A DNA stretch of 64,000 nucleotides from Asterias rubens (lineage: Eukaryota; Echinodermata; Asteroidea; Forcipulatida; Asteriidae): NCBI RefSeq assembly GCF_902459465.1, contig NC_047081.1, positions 12,072,849 to 12,136,848 on the forward strand, written 5' to 3'. Of the stretch, positions 48,164-60,509 are shown piece by piece; the first letter of the stretch is position 1, and every line of letters starts with the position of its first letter. The notes below the pieces were generated by a model, which was given only the letters and a program-made list of their open reading frames with translations, searched no databases and had not been told where the DNA came from. The translations under genes were made by a program, and so were the position numbers.

Positions 48164-49144
48164 AGCTACATGGCACCACTGAAAGCTGCTTCTATCCGTC
48201 CAAGGGGAAGGACGAACGATGATGATGATGACATACATTAGAACTACACTGAAAACTCTAGTAGTCAATTTGGAGAAAAAATTAGTCAACTATACGCAAT
48301 AAAAATCAGTCTTTCCATTCATGACTAGTTTTTCAATCCGAACTAACTACATGTAATAGGAAACATTTTTACTAATTGAGCTAATGAAATTACTAATCAA
48401 TATTTTTTAAAGACTAATACGAATTTATTATTTCTAATTTTGTCCGTAGATTAGTTGATACAGAGTACTGATTGACTAATTTGTTTCTCTCCAAATATGA
48501 AATGACAAGTCTGACATAGCAATGACAAATTGGTCGACTAATGTGTGAGAAAAATACTAATTGAATTGGCTCCGAAGGCGGGCACAATACAAACGCCTGA
48601 TACAGACCTTACTCGTACAACGTTCGGTCGAGTGCCACCGACCCTTCCTCCCTATCAAGAGGTTGTGAATTATTGTGTATTCTGAATTTCTGAATTATTA
48701 AATTTAATTCAAGAATAAATTCCTGTTTCAACTTTTGGAAAACATGGGCGCCGCTTGTAACCTTGGAGGTAGTCTGTAAACAGTGCTGTCATTAATCAGC
48801 ACGGTGAGTACGATTAACAGAACAGCCAGAACACAATCCCACCCCCGGTCAGGCCGGTTTCGCGCCGATATTGTTTAGTGCGCGATGGTCGCGCAGCATT
48901 GCAATTCAGCACAGTTATTTATTACACTGTTCAAAAACCATTATCGCAAAATAGCGTGTAATTTTCACTGTCGCGCAAATATCGCCCGCGCGATTCGTAA
49001 CTTTCCCTCTCGTCTGCATGCAGCATGCAGCAACAAGAACGTCAGGTTATTAGTCCGTGTCAACGTGTGCTGTTGGTGGTGGTGGAATATGAAATAAGGT
49101 AATTAATTTATTTTATTCTGTTGTAATTATTCAGAAATATAATA

Positions 49145-49440
49145 TTGGTCAACGTTAGGGATCGGTGGTGGCTTTTTGCAGTTGGTCAACTTTAGGGATC
49201 GGTGATGGCTTTTTGCAATCGGTCAACTTCAGGGATCGGTGATGGCTTTTTGCATGCGGTCAACTTTAGTGATCGGTGGTGGCTTTTTGCAATCGGTCAA
49301 CTTTAGTGATCGGTGGTGGCTTTTTGCAATCGGTCAACTTTAGGGATCGGTGGTGGCTTTTTGCAATCGGTCAACTTAAGGGATCGGAGGTGGCTTTTTG
49401 CAATCAGTCAACTTTAGGGATCGGTGGTGGTTTTTTTGCA
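49145..49440 (+). repeat. 37-bp minisatellite, left outer array of palindrome B
   Basis: About eight units of GGGATCGGTGGTGGCTTTTT followed by GCAATCGGTCAACTT, unit for unit close to copy A at 32790-33085. The inverted array is at 57665-57870. Confidence 0.9.
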
Positions 49441-49722
49441 ATGAGTCAACTTTTGCAACCGGTTTCGGGATTTTGGGATATCCGAATTTTGCGTCCGGTC
49501 GGTGCAGGCCTACTTCAAAACCTATGATTGTGTAGATTGTGGATATTAGTTGTGTTATTTTCTAGTTCACACCAACATGGAGGAATAAATTAGGATAGGG
49601 TGGAAGGGTTATCTATGTCCCACAATTGGTTGTCGTCTTCCGGAAATGGTGTATGCCGGGGAAATACAAATATTTATTCAGTGAAGGGAAATGTTTTTGA
49701 ACAAGAGTCTCTACCGATAGTT

Positions 49723-51806
49723 AGGTGTTCGTGCATGCATTTTTTCTTCTCCATCTTTTCTTCTTTCCCGTCAACTCTTATCTACAGCATAACTCAAGAT
49801 TCAAGCCAAACTGAACCTTGAAACTCACCAGACAATTGAACCTCAATACGAAGACGGCACAGTTTTCATTACGTCATGATGACGTCATTAGGTGTCAAAT
49901 TACAGGGTTTTTAAAGTTGAAAAGGGACCATTTTCGTTTTGCTGTATCTCAACGAATATGAAAGCTATATGTTCAAAGTTTTCGCATCTGATAGACCAAG
50001 ACTGGGGCAACATTTGAAAAGTTAACGCCAAAATCGTACGACCTTAGCATCCGGGTCGTTACCCTGGGTCGAAGTTCACCTTCGGGTTTTTTTCGTCAAA
50101 AAAACTTTCGAGCTTTTCTACGGAATAACTCAAGATAGAGATTGAATGGAATGTTGAAACTCAACAGATAGTTGAACCTCAGTATCAAGACAACACATAC
50201 TTAATTACGTCATTACGACGTCATCGGGAATTGAATTACGTCAGATCAAAGTTTAATTTTGTAAAAATCATAACTCAAAAACTATGATTCGGATTTTGAC
50301 AATCTACACATCATCGGATAGATCATTAAAAGTTGGACAAATGCTTCACAGAACACGTAAAATATTTTTAATACTTCTAGTGCAAAACAAAATTTGAAAA
50401 TTTCATAAAATCTTATCGTATTCATGTTTTTAAAACTACTGATCATTTCAACGTAATTTTTGTTTCAGATTGTAAAACAGCAATCCCGCTCAATCTTTTG
50501 CACAGAAATAACAAAATTTGGACCTTTACATCAGTCGAAAAGGGACGTCAAAGCACCTGTTGACCCACGCGTTTACCCCATTTTGATCAACAACGCACGC
50601 TATGTACGCTATGCAGTGCAAGCGCGGGAATTCCCAAAAGTGCTCTCTTTAGTCCAGCGAAAGAGGGCGCTGTAACGTTTTTAGTAACATCGAGCGCTGA
50701 GTGAATCGCGGTGAATCGCAGTAGTTGAGTATAATGAACAACGTCTCGCACCAAAACTACAAGTAGGAATACTATGCATTGATGTTATAAGATACATTAT
50801 ACACCTTCAGATAGTCCATCACATAATTATAAAATGTTTGCAAGTCATACATCAGCTGAAAGGTTTTAATGAACTAGTCAGGATCTACACAAATGAAATC
50901 AGTTTAAACTTGGCTTCTTTTCAAACCAGAGGTTGAAAATAATTGGTCAAAGAAAAATAATTTCACAACCACACATTTGATTTTTTATATATTTATACGT
51001 CATTGGGTAGGTATGTAACAACTGAAGAAACGATACACAACATTGACTATTAAACCTTGACCTCCAGTTAAACAGGAAGATGCAGTTAATTATTTGAAAA
51101 ATATTACCCCAGAACCAGAAATTAGTTGTTTATTATCTGAACGTCGTCAGATAAGGCTTTGAAAAACATTACTAACGCTATAATTTGTGACCTGACAAAA
51201 TTGTCTTCCGGTTCAAACCGGATGTTCAATATTTGCAAAAAATCATAACATCTGAACCATACATTGGATTTTTTCAATCTATGCATCATCTGAAAGGTCT
51301 TAATAGACTTATCACGTGCTATACAATATGCGACCCTGTTGACCTTGACTTCCAGTTAAAGTTGGAAACTGATATATAATGTTTGAAAAATAAAAAAATC
51401 CTAAACCACATGATTTGATTTTTATCATCTATACGTCAAAAGAAAGAACTCAAAAGACATCACCAACGCTACCAAGTGTGACCTCATTTGACAGTACCTT
51501 CCGGTTCAAAACGGAAGTTGAAACTTTATATTTGAAAAAATCATAACTTCTAAACCAAATATTGGATTTTTACAACCCATCCATCATTTAAAAGGTCTTA
51601 ATAAACTTATCACGCGCTACATAAAAAAGTAACCCCTATTTGACCTTTTATCCGATGCAAACCGGAAGTTGGTGTTTAATTTGTAAACAAATCATAACTC
51701 CTTAACCAGTCATTGGATTGATGAGGTAAATGTTGTCACCAATTCATTCACTCACTCACCACGAACACCTTGTTTTTGTAGTAAACAAAAACTGTACATG
51801 TACCTC
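49723..51806. mobile_element. 2.08-kb insertion nested in copy B
   Basis: Copy A is uninterrupted here (CTACCGATAGTTTTGTGTG). In copy B, TAGTT is found on both sides (49718-49722 and 51807-51811), like a 5-bp target duplication. The insert starts AGGTGTTCGTG, and the exact inverse CACGAACACCT lies at 51760-51770, 36 bp before its right border. The inside holds ACGTCATNACGACGTCAT words and four or five diverged units of about 180 bp with CTTCCGGTTCAAACCGGAAG and AAAATCATAACTCNNAAACC. No coding frame was recognised. Confidence 0.75.
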
Positions 51807-53027
51807 TAGTTTTGTGTGTAATGGGAAATCTGAAATCATACAAGTAGCCCTGTGTAAACAGACCCGGAGGTGAGAACATTATGACCACACAAAAACCGTT
51901 TTGATGGAAAACACATATGTGCATCATGAATGTGATGGACAAACACAGACCGGGACGCACTCAACACGTTTTATAAAAGGCTAGGTAAAGTATTATACAA
52001 ATATTTCCTTGTAATAAACGGAGAGGCACGTATTAATTTAATCCAAAGCGAAAAACGTACTGTATAAAGTTCTTAATTTAGGTGGGGGGGGGGGTGTATA
52101 AAGTATAAAGATAAAAGAGTTAAATCTTATTTAAAATTGAAGCTTGAAAATAAGCTTTACTCTAAACGTAATTTTGTTTTAAATTATTAATTAATTAACC
52201 TTGTGATCTTAATTTGCATATTTAATTAGTAAATCTATTAGTAACGCGCCATATCTCAAGAAGTATACTTCAAGGTCAACCGGAAGTTGGCCCATTTTTG
52301 TTTCAGTTATACTACACAATCAATCTTCATTTTTTGTTTCAGTTATAGACTCCTTTTAAATTTTTACTTTGGAAAACCGTGACCCCATGTTGACCTCTAT
52401 TTTCGGGTCAACCTGAATTGGGACCAGATCTCAAGACCTATACAACCTATTTCAAACTTGTTCCAGTTTCCGCGACCCCATGTTGACCTCTACATCCGGG
52501 TCAATCGGAAGTGGGACATATCTCAAGAACTATACAACCGATTTTCAAACTTTTTTTTCAGTTGCACACTCCTTTGTGTTAAATATTAACTTTGAAAAAA
52601 TGTGTCCCCTTGTTGACCTCTACTTCAGGGTCAACCGGAAGTGGGACCATACCTCAAGAACTACACCACTAATTTTTGAACCCTTTTTTACTTAGAGACT
52701 CTTTGAGCATTAAGGATTAACCTTAACAAAATTTGGCCCCCATATTGACCTAGCTCTACTTCCAGGTCAACCGGAAGTGGGACAATATCCCAAGAACTTC
52801 ACAACCTATGTTCAAACCTTTTTTCAGTTATAGCCTAACAAACAATACAGTTTCGATACGGTGCCGTTAATTATGATGATGATATTGAGCCAGAATTGGG
52901 CCAGTGCTGGCCTTCTTCCGGTCAAGCGTCATGTCCTTGCTAGTAAAGTGCCCACACTGGGCCAATGTCGGTTTTATAGAGGCAAACTATTTTAGTTAGG
53001 ACGGAGGTTTGCCTGTCTTGGCCAATA

Positions 53028-53300
53028 TTGGTTTTGTGCGGCACACCGTTTCGGCAAAATGATGAACCTTTAATGGGCCAATGCTGGTTTTGTAGCGGTG
53101 CACCATTTTGGGAAAGTGGTAGAAAACCTGCAGTGGTCCAATACTGGTTTTGTGGCACACCATTTGAGAAAACAGGCAGAAAACCTCTCATTGAGCCAAT
53201 ACTGGTTTTGTAGCTGCACACCATTTTTGTCAAAATGGTGTCATATAGAAAACCTTTTTGGGGCCAATCATGCCAATACTGGCTTTGGCAAAACGGTAAA
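53028..53300 (+). repeat. CCAATACTGGTTTTGT tandem units, copy B left arm
   Basis: These match 34560-34850 of copy A with a few substitutions. Inverted twins occur twice in the right arm (54840-55215 and 55710-56090) owing to the duplication. The open frames across these units are artefacts of the repeat. Confidence 0.75.
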
Positions 53301-55352
53301 GAAATATGTTCTAATTACTAAACCGACTTGATATTTAAAAAGGAATAAGCCCATGCAAGTTATTGAAGCTGGGTGGATTTCACAAAGAGTTAAGACTAGT
53401 CTTATCTCGAGTTAGGAAGAGTTAATCGTCCTAACTTAGGACTAGCCATACGTTTCTTAGGACTATGTCCTAAGTTAGGACTAGGCCTAACTCTCTGTGA
53501 AATCGACCCCTGATGGTACCGGCATTTTGAGAAACCGAATACTATTAATAAACCAAAATTCTAAAATGTATACCTCCTTTATTATTTTATTGGTTTTTAA
53601 TAGCATTTTTGATTTGATTTAATAATTGCTGCTTTTTTTTTTTTCATTTTTTATGTTTTGTGTTTATCATGGACAACTACACTTTATTGTAATGAACTTT
53701 TTTAGTGCAAAGTAATTTCATTGAAATTTAATATATTTGATATTTTTTTTGCATTTTTATTTTTTAATAAAAACTTACGAGTTAAAATGCTGGTTGAATT
53801 TTCGTCTGATAATGAAAGTTTTACTTTCTGTCATCTGTCTACTGGTTTGTTGGCGGCACACCATTTTGGCAAAATGGTAGAAAACCTCTATTGTGCCAAC
53901 ACTGGTTTTGTAGCTGCACCATAGACAATCTTTTCTGGGCCAATTCTTTTTTTTTAGCGCCACGCCATTTTGACAAAATGGTATAGAAAACTTTTTCTGG
54001 GCCAATACTGGTTTCGAAGTGGCACACCATTTTGGCAAATAATGGTATAAAACAACTTTTTTGTGCCAATACTGATTTGGTAACGGCCACCATTGGGCCG
54101 GCATTGAACCGACATTGGTCATAATATGCAATTTTCAAGGCAGGGTGTCAAAGCTGTGGCACAGGATGTCTTAAGATTGTCGAAACAATTAAAAAATTAC
54201 AAAGTAATGTAATTTGTTAAGATTATTTTTGCTATAAAATACCCCCAAAATTGTAGATATTAATAAATCTTGATTGCAATAATGTAATAATTTGGAATAA
54301 CTGATTGCCCAATGTATGTATGTTATCTGGGTATAAAATGGTACTCTTCTAAAAATGTTTGGCAAGTCAGTCAACCCGCTGGTGAGTGTAATTTATTCCT
54401 CCACGGTGGTGTGAACTAGAAAATAACAACAATTAATATCCACAATCTACACAAATGGTGTGCCACTTCGAAACCAGTATTGGCCCAGAAAAGATTGTCT
54501 ATGGTGCAGCTACAAAACCAGTGTTGGCACAATAGAGGTTTTCTACCATTTTGCGAAAATGGTGTGCCGACAACAAACCAGTAGACAGATGTCAGAAAGT
54601 TAAACTTTCATTATCAGACGAAAATTCAACCATCATTTTAAGTCGTCAGTTTTTATTAATACAATAAAAATGTAAAAAGGAAATCAAATATATTAAATTT
54701 AAATGAAATTAATGCAATAAAAAAGTTCATTACAATAAAGTGTAGTTGTCCATAATAAACACAAAACATAAAAAATGAAAAACAGCAGCAATGAATAAAT
54801 CAAATTAAAAATGCTATGTAAAAAACAATAAAATAATAAAATGGTGTGCCGCCAACAAACCAGTAGTTTAGAACATATTTCTTTACCGTTTTGCCAAAGC
54901 CAGTATTGGCATGATTGGCCCCGAAAAGGTTTTCTATATGACACCATTTTGACAAAAATGGTGTGCAGCTACAAAACCAGTATTGGCTCAATGAGAGGTT
55001 TTCTGCCTGTTTTCTCAAATGGTGTGCCACAAAACCAGTATTGGACCACTGCAGGTTTTCTACCACTTTCCCAAAATGGTGCACCGCTACAAAACCAGCA
55101 TTGGCCCATTAAAGGTTCATCATTTTGCCGAAACGGTGTGCCGCACAAAACCAATATTGGCCAAGACAGGCAAACCTCCGTCCTAACTAAAATAGTTTGC
55201 CTCTATAAAACCGACATTGGCCCAGTGTGGGCACTTTAGCAAGAGCATGACGCTTGACCGGAAGAAGGCCAGCACTGGCCCAATTCTGGCTCAATATCAT
55301 CATATTTAACGGCACCGTATCGAAACTCGACGCCGGTACATGCCACCATTGG

Positions 55353-56226
55353 CCCGATTGTCTATGGTGCAGCTACAAAACCAGTGTTGGCACAATAGAG
55401 GTTTTCTACCATTTTGCCAAAATGGTGTGCCGCCAACAAACCAGTAGACAGATGACAGAAAGTAAACTTTCATTATCAGACGAAAATTCAACCAGCATTT
55501 TAACTCGTAAGTTTTTTATAAATAAAATAAAAATGCAAAAAGTATATCAATATATTAAATTTAAATGAAATTACTTTGCAATAAAAAAGTTCATTACAAT
55601 AAAGTGTAGTTGTCCATGATAAACACAAAACATAAAAAATGAAAAAAACAGCAGCAATGAATAAATCAAACTAAAAAATGCTATATAAAAACAATAAGTA
55701 ATAAAATGGTTGTGCCGCCAACAAACCAGTAGTTTTAGAACATATTTCTTTAACGTTTTGCCAAAGCAGTATTGGCATGATTGGCCCCGAAAAGGTATTC
55801 TATATGATACCATTTGACAAAAATGGTGTGCAGCTACAAAACCAGTATTGGTCTCAATGAGAGGTTTTCTGCCTGTTTTCTCAAATGGTGTGCCACAAAA
55901 CCAGTATTGGACCATTGCAGGTTTTCTACCACTTTCCCAAAATGGTGCACCGCTACAAAACCCAGCAATGGCCCATTAAAGGTCATCATTTTGCCGAAAC
56001 GGTGTGCCGCACAAAACCAATAATGGCCAAGGACAGGCAAACCTCCGTCCTAACTAAAATAGTTTGCCGCTATAAAACCTACATTGGCCAGTGTGGGCAC
56101 TTTACTAGCAAGAGCATGACGCTTGACCGGAAGAAGGCCAGCACTGGCCCAATTCTGGCTCAATATCATCATCATAAGTAACGACACCTTATCGAACTCG
56201 ACGCCGGTACATGCCACCATTGGCCC
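55353..56226. repeat. Duplicated ~0.87-kb segment in the right arm of copy B
   Basis: TTGTCTATGGTGCAGCTACA and all that follows to GCCACCATTGGCCCGA is present at 54490-55352 and again here; copy A has the segment once (36041-36911). The junction lies in GGCCCGATTGTCTATGG near 55350. The second pass has many single-base indels, so either it has decayed or read errors remain in it. Confidence 0.8.
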
Positions 56227-58744
56227 GATACAGTATTGTTGTTAGGCTATAAATGAAAAAAGGTTTGAACATAGGTTGTGAAGTTCTTGGGATATTGTCC
56301 CACTTCTGGTTGACCTGGAAATAGAGCTAGGTCAATATGGGGGCCAAATTTTGTTAAGGTTAATCCTTAATGCTCAAAGAGTCTCTAAGTAAAAATGGTT
56401 TAAAAATTAGTGGTGTAGTTCTTGAGGTATGGTCCCACTTTCGGTTGACCCTGAAGTAGAGGTCAACAAGGGGACACATTTTTCAAAGTTAATATTTAAC
56501 ACAAAGGAGTTTGCAACTGAAAAAAAGTTTGAAAATCGGTTGTATAGTTCTTGAGATATGGTCCCACTTCCGGTTGACCCGGATAAAGAAGTCAACATGG
56601 GGTCGCGGAAACTGGAACAAGTTTGAAATAGGCTGTATAGGTCTGAGATCTGGTCCCAATTCAGGTTGACCCGAAAATAGAGGTCAACATGGGGTCACGG
56701 TTTCCCAAAGTAAAAAATTAAAAGGAGTCTATAACTGAAACAAAAAATGAAGATTGATTGTGTAGTATAACTGAAACAAAAAATGGGCCAACTTCCGGTT
56801 GACCCGGAAGTATACTTTTTGAGATATGGCGCTCTACTAAGATTTACTAATTAAATATGCAAATGAGATCACAAGGTTAGTTGATTAATAATTTAAAAAC
56901 AAAATTACGTTTAGAGTAAAGCTTATTTTCAAGCTTCAATTTTATATAAGATTAACTCTTTTATCTTTATACTTTACACACCACCCCCCCCCCTAAATTA
57001 AGAACTTTATATAGTACGTTTTTCGCTTTGGATTCAATTAATACGTGCCTCTCCGTTTATTACAAGGAAATATTTGTATAATACTTTACCTAGCCTTTTA
57101 TAAAACGTGTTGAGTGCGTCCCGTCTGTGTGTGTCCATCACATTCATGATGCACATAATATGTGTTTTCCATCAAAACGGTTTTTGTGTGGTCATAATGT
57201 TCTCACCTCCGGGTCTGTTTACACAGGGCTACTTGTATGATTTCAGATTTTCCCTTACACACAAAACTATCGGTAGAGACTCTTGTTCAAAACATTTCCC
57301 TTCATTGAATATAATATTTGTATTTCTCCGGCATACACCATTTCCGGAAGACGACAACCAATTGTGGGACATAGATAACCCTTCCACACCCTCTCCTACC
57401 CATTTGTTGTTGTTATTATTAGCTTTTTAGAAAGAGCTGATTAATTTGATGTTTGTTGCGTTCCCCCTTACATAGTTATAAATGGTACTCTTCTAAAAAT
57501 GTTTGGCAAGTCAGTCAACCCGCTGGTGAGTGTAATATTCCTCCATGGTGGTGTGAACTAGAAAATAACAACAATTAATATCCACAATCTACACAATCAT
57601 AGGTTTTGAAGTAGGCCTGCACCGACCGGACGCAAAATTCGGATATCCCAAAATCCCATCACCGGTTGCAAAAGTTGACCGATTGCAAAAAGCCACCACC
57701 GATCCCTAAAGTTGACTGATTGCAAAAAGCCACTTCCGATCCCTTAAGTTGACCGATTGCAAAAAGCCATCACCGATCCCTAAAGTTGACCGATTGCAAA
57801 AAGCAACCACCAATCCCTGAAGTTGACCGATTGCAAAAAGCCATCAACGGTCGTGAATATGCATGACCGATCGCTATATACCATCACCGATCATGAATAT
57901 GCATGACCGATCGCTAAAATGGACCACCGATCGTGTATTATCACCCGCTCGCTAAAGTTGATCACCGATCGCATAGGACCACCACCGATGACAAATTTGA
58001 TCACCGGTTGCAAAAGACCATCACCGATGATTAAATGCCTCTTTGGCGTTCCATATTTGGCGTTCCATAATAGAGGACTTGCCTGGCTGAGAATGAACAA
58101 ACGTTAACTTACATAAGCAACATTTTTAGTTTCCCTTTTCAAATTTCAATATCAACTCAAAAAAGTTTTATGAACTAACGTACTGCGGAGTACATGTATG
58201 TTGTACTGCTGTACGTAGTATAAAATTGCTATTGCTATCACTACTTTTAAGTAAATACACCACCATACACGAGCAACCGGTTTCTGTTGAGCCAGTCACC
58301 AGTGCAGTGACGGCAAGTTATGAGCAATTCAGAAATTAGCTGTGAGTCACAACAAACTAAACAAAAAACAATTTTATTAGCATGATTTATAGTCGCCAAG
58401 TTTTTGAGAAAAAGGTGAAAATCACAAAGGGCAAAGCGATGTTTTCAGGAGAGTCGCGTATTAAATAGTAAATACCAGTACTGCTACTGGTACATACGCT
58501 GTACATGCTAAAATAATGTTTGTATCCTGAGGCGAAAGTTATTTTTGTGACATTGTTTTCCTCATTTCTCAAAAACTACAGCACCACAGCAAGTATTTTA
58601 AGGGAAGCTTTCTACCACCATTATCTTAAAACTGTGTAAGTTTAATTTTAAATGTAAACCTTTGGACACTGCGTTTTGGGTCGTACAAAAAGTACCCAAA
58701 CACTTTAAGGATTTTAATTAAGAAACCTTTGTTTTGTATTTCAG

Positions 58745-60431
58745 GTTGACGTGCATGTACACAGGCCTACATACATCCCATACAACTTTCACCATGGACT
58801 CGACAAAGTAAGTTCACTGCCTACACAGACACAGTCACAGTTTTTCACATTTTATATTTATTGATGGCAAAATTAAATTTCTGCATGAATACCTGAAGCA
58901 GGACATTTCGTACCCAATCATTATTACTATTATGTAAGTTGCACAAGGGAGATTTAGCCACTTCTAGTGTACTAGAGTAGCTACTACTCCTAGCTAGAAC
59001 TATTTCGGTTTCGTCCGGCTATCGTCTCCCGTAACCTCATAGGTTTATATCTCTCACGCTTTAAACGATGATGGTTCAATGGTTGTTCAATGAATTTTGG
59101 AATCAAAAATCTCTCTTTATTTTTATTTTAATGTCGCAAAAATTAGGCTCTAATGTGTCCTTTGATATCTCAATGTCCAAGGGGGCGACCAGAGAACCCA
59201 CTCGCTCCGCAATCTCAAAAAATGTTAAAAGTTATAAATTCTTACTGTTATTCAGTCCCCAAATACTCTGTTTTACCACTACACTACATGCTGATTGTCC
59301 CCGAACTCTGCCGAACGCATCGCGAAGTCACGACACGTGACGAGCGTGCGCATATTATTTTTTCCCAGGACAAACGTGGAGAATTATCTACACACGTTTG
59401 TCCTAGAATTAAAAAACACTCGATCCGTGCTTTGCGTACAAAAACATATGGACACGCGTCTGGGAACCAGACGTCTGATTCCTAAACGCGTGTCCATATG
59501 TTTTGTACACAAAACACGGATCGAGTTTTTTTTTTAAATTCTAGTGTAAGCGGTAATGTGTGTCAACTGAATACTACTTGCATGCACCCCACCTCCTTTC
59601 TGGCAAAACCACCACAGAACCTTCATTTTATGACCCCAAATAAATTTAAATGGTTTTTGTACGTGGTAATCTGCTCTATCAAGCAGAGTTTTTTTTCATG
59701 AAATTTCCGGAATGATGTTTTTTTTTAATCTGGGTCAAAAGTCAAGGTATTGTGTCAAAGTTCATGGTTATTTTTTTACTTATTTTAAGGACTTTTGATT
59801 AGAGTAATTAATTCTGATCCAAATTAGCACAAATTTGTGGAAAACTTGCCTATTTATGGTTTATTCCTTTAAATGGGGTGGGGTGATCACCCACGAACTC
59901 GTGGGAATATGAACCCCCAAAAAAATCTGCATCCCATGTTGACATGGGACGCAGAAGCACTGTCGTGTTTTTCTGTATTCCACTCATGCTTGTATAATAA
60001 CTAATAGTGTTATGTAATGTCATGCAGTGGTCTCAAATTGTAGAAAAAAATGTTGCAAAATTGCTTCTCAAAGCACTGATGTGCTGTATTGTAGCATAAA
60101 TTAAGTTTTGTCCATTTAGTACTTGAAGTATGAATAAGACATCTGGTTGCTTACAGCAATATTGAGTAATTTACTTTTTACTTTTATTTATTGAAGGATG
60201 AAGACACCACACATCCTGTGTACATCGAAATGGATGAAAAATCGACACATGTGTCTACAGAGTTTAAAGTAGTTGCAGAAGGCGAGGTAGTTTCTGTTGT
60301 TGATGATGTAACAACAGCAGTCGCGTGCTACATTTCCTCGTTTTTTGTATTTCACCTGCAGTACATCCCAGAACTAGTGAAGACAATTGCTTTTTATCAA
60401 TATGGTGTTCTTAAGATTGACGACCAGACTG
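58745..60431 (+). CDS. Gene fragment carried by copy B: two in-phase exons, unknown product
   Basis: Exon 58745-58807 (21 codons, acceptor TATTTCAG, donor GTAAGT) and exon 60197-60431 (acceptor TTATTGAAG, donor GGTATT) join in phase 0. The joined frame gives about 99 residues: VDVHVHRPTY ... HHGLDK, then DEDTTHPVYIEMDEK, VVAEGEVVSVVDDVT and SSFFVFHLQYIPELVKT. The second exon is uninterrupted here, unlike in copy A. The pattern of a short charged lead, VVAEGEVV, then FVFHLQYIPEL recalls a segment of uncharacterised fish and invertebrate proteins; that is memory only. A first exon or promoter could lie in the GC-richer block 48560-49100, which ends ATGAAATAAG|GTAATT, but no frame ties it in. 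Whether this is a captured host gene or a residue of the element's own gene is open. Confidence 0.5.
59365..59545. repeat. Double hairpin in copy B
   Basis: Same structure as 40058-40232 in copy A: GGACAAACGTG ... CACACGTTTGTCC, then the ~60-nt arm hairpin with ACATATGGACACGCG and CGCGTGTCCATATG. Compensating or arm-improving changes, such as ATGTTTTGTACAC here against ATGTTTGTACAC in copy A, are within sequencing noise. Confidence 0.85.
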
Positions 60432-60509
60432 GTATTCATAGTTCATATTCTTTGGATTCCGTGACCATTTATTTGCTACCTTTTTTTTTCGATGGATTTG
60501 ACATCAGGA

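Larger units (their letters stand above)
51812..57600. repeat. Major palindrome of copy B (inner part)
   Basis: The left arm continues from the nested insertion: G-run near 52083, CCGGAAGT units 52240-52830, CCAATACTGG units 52885-53300 and 53830-54110. The loop is about 54120-54450. The right arm is inverted: 54455-54560, 54840-55340, the duplicate 55353-56226, CCGGAAGT units 56270-56830, C-run near 56985, and the module 57110-57560. Outer minisatellites pair as in copy A. Confidence 0.8.

Noticed and set aside
48020..48289. Open frames spanning the N run
   Set aside because: They cross the 100-N assembly gap, so the frame has no meaning.
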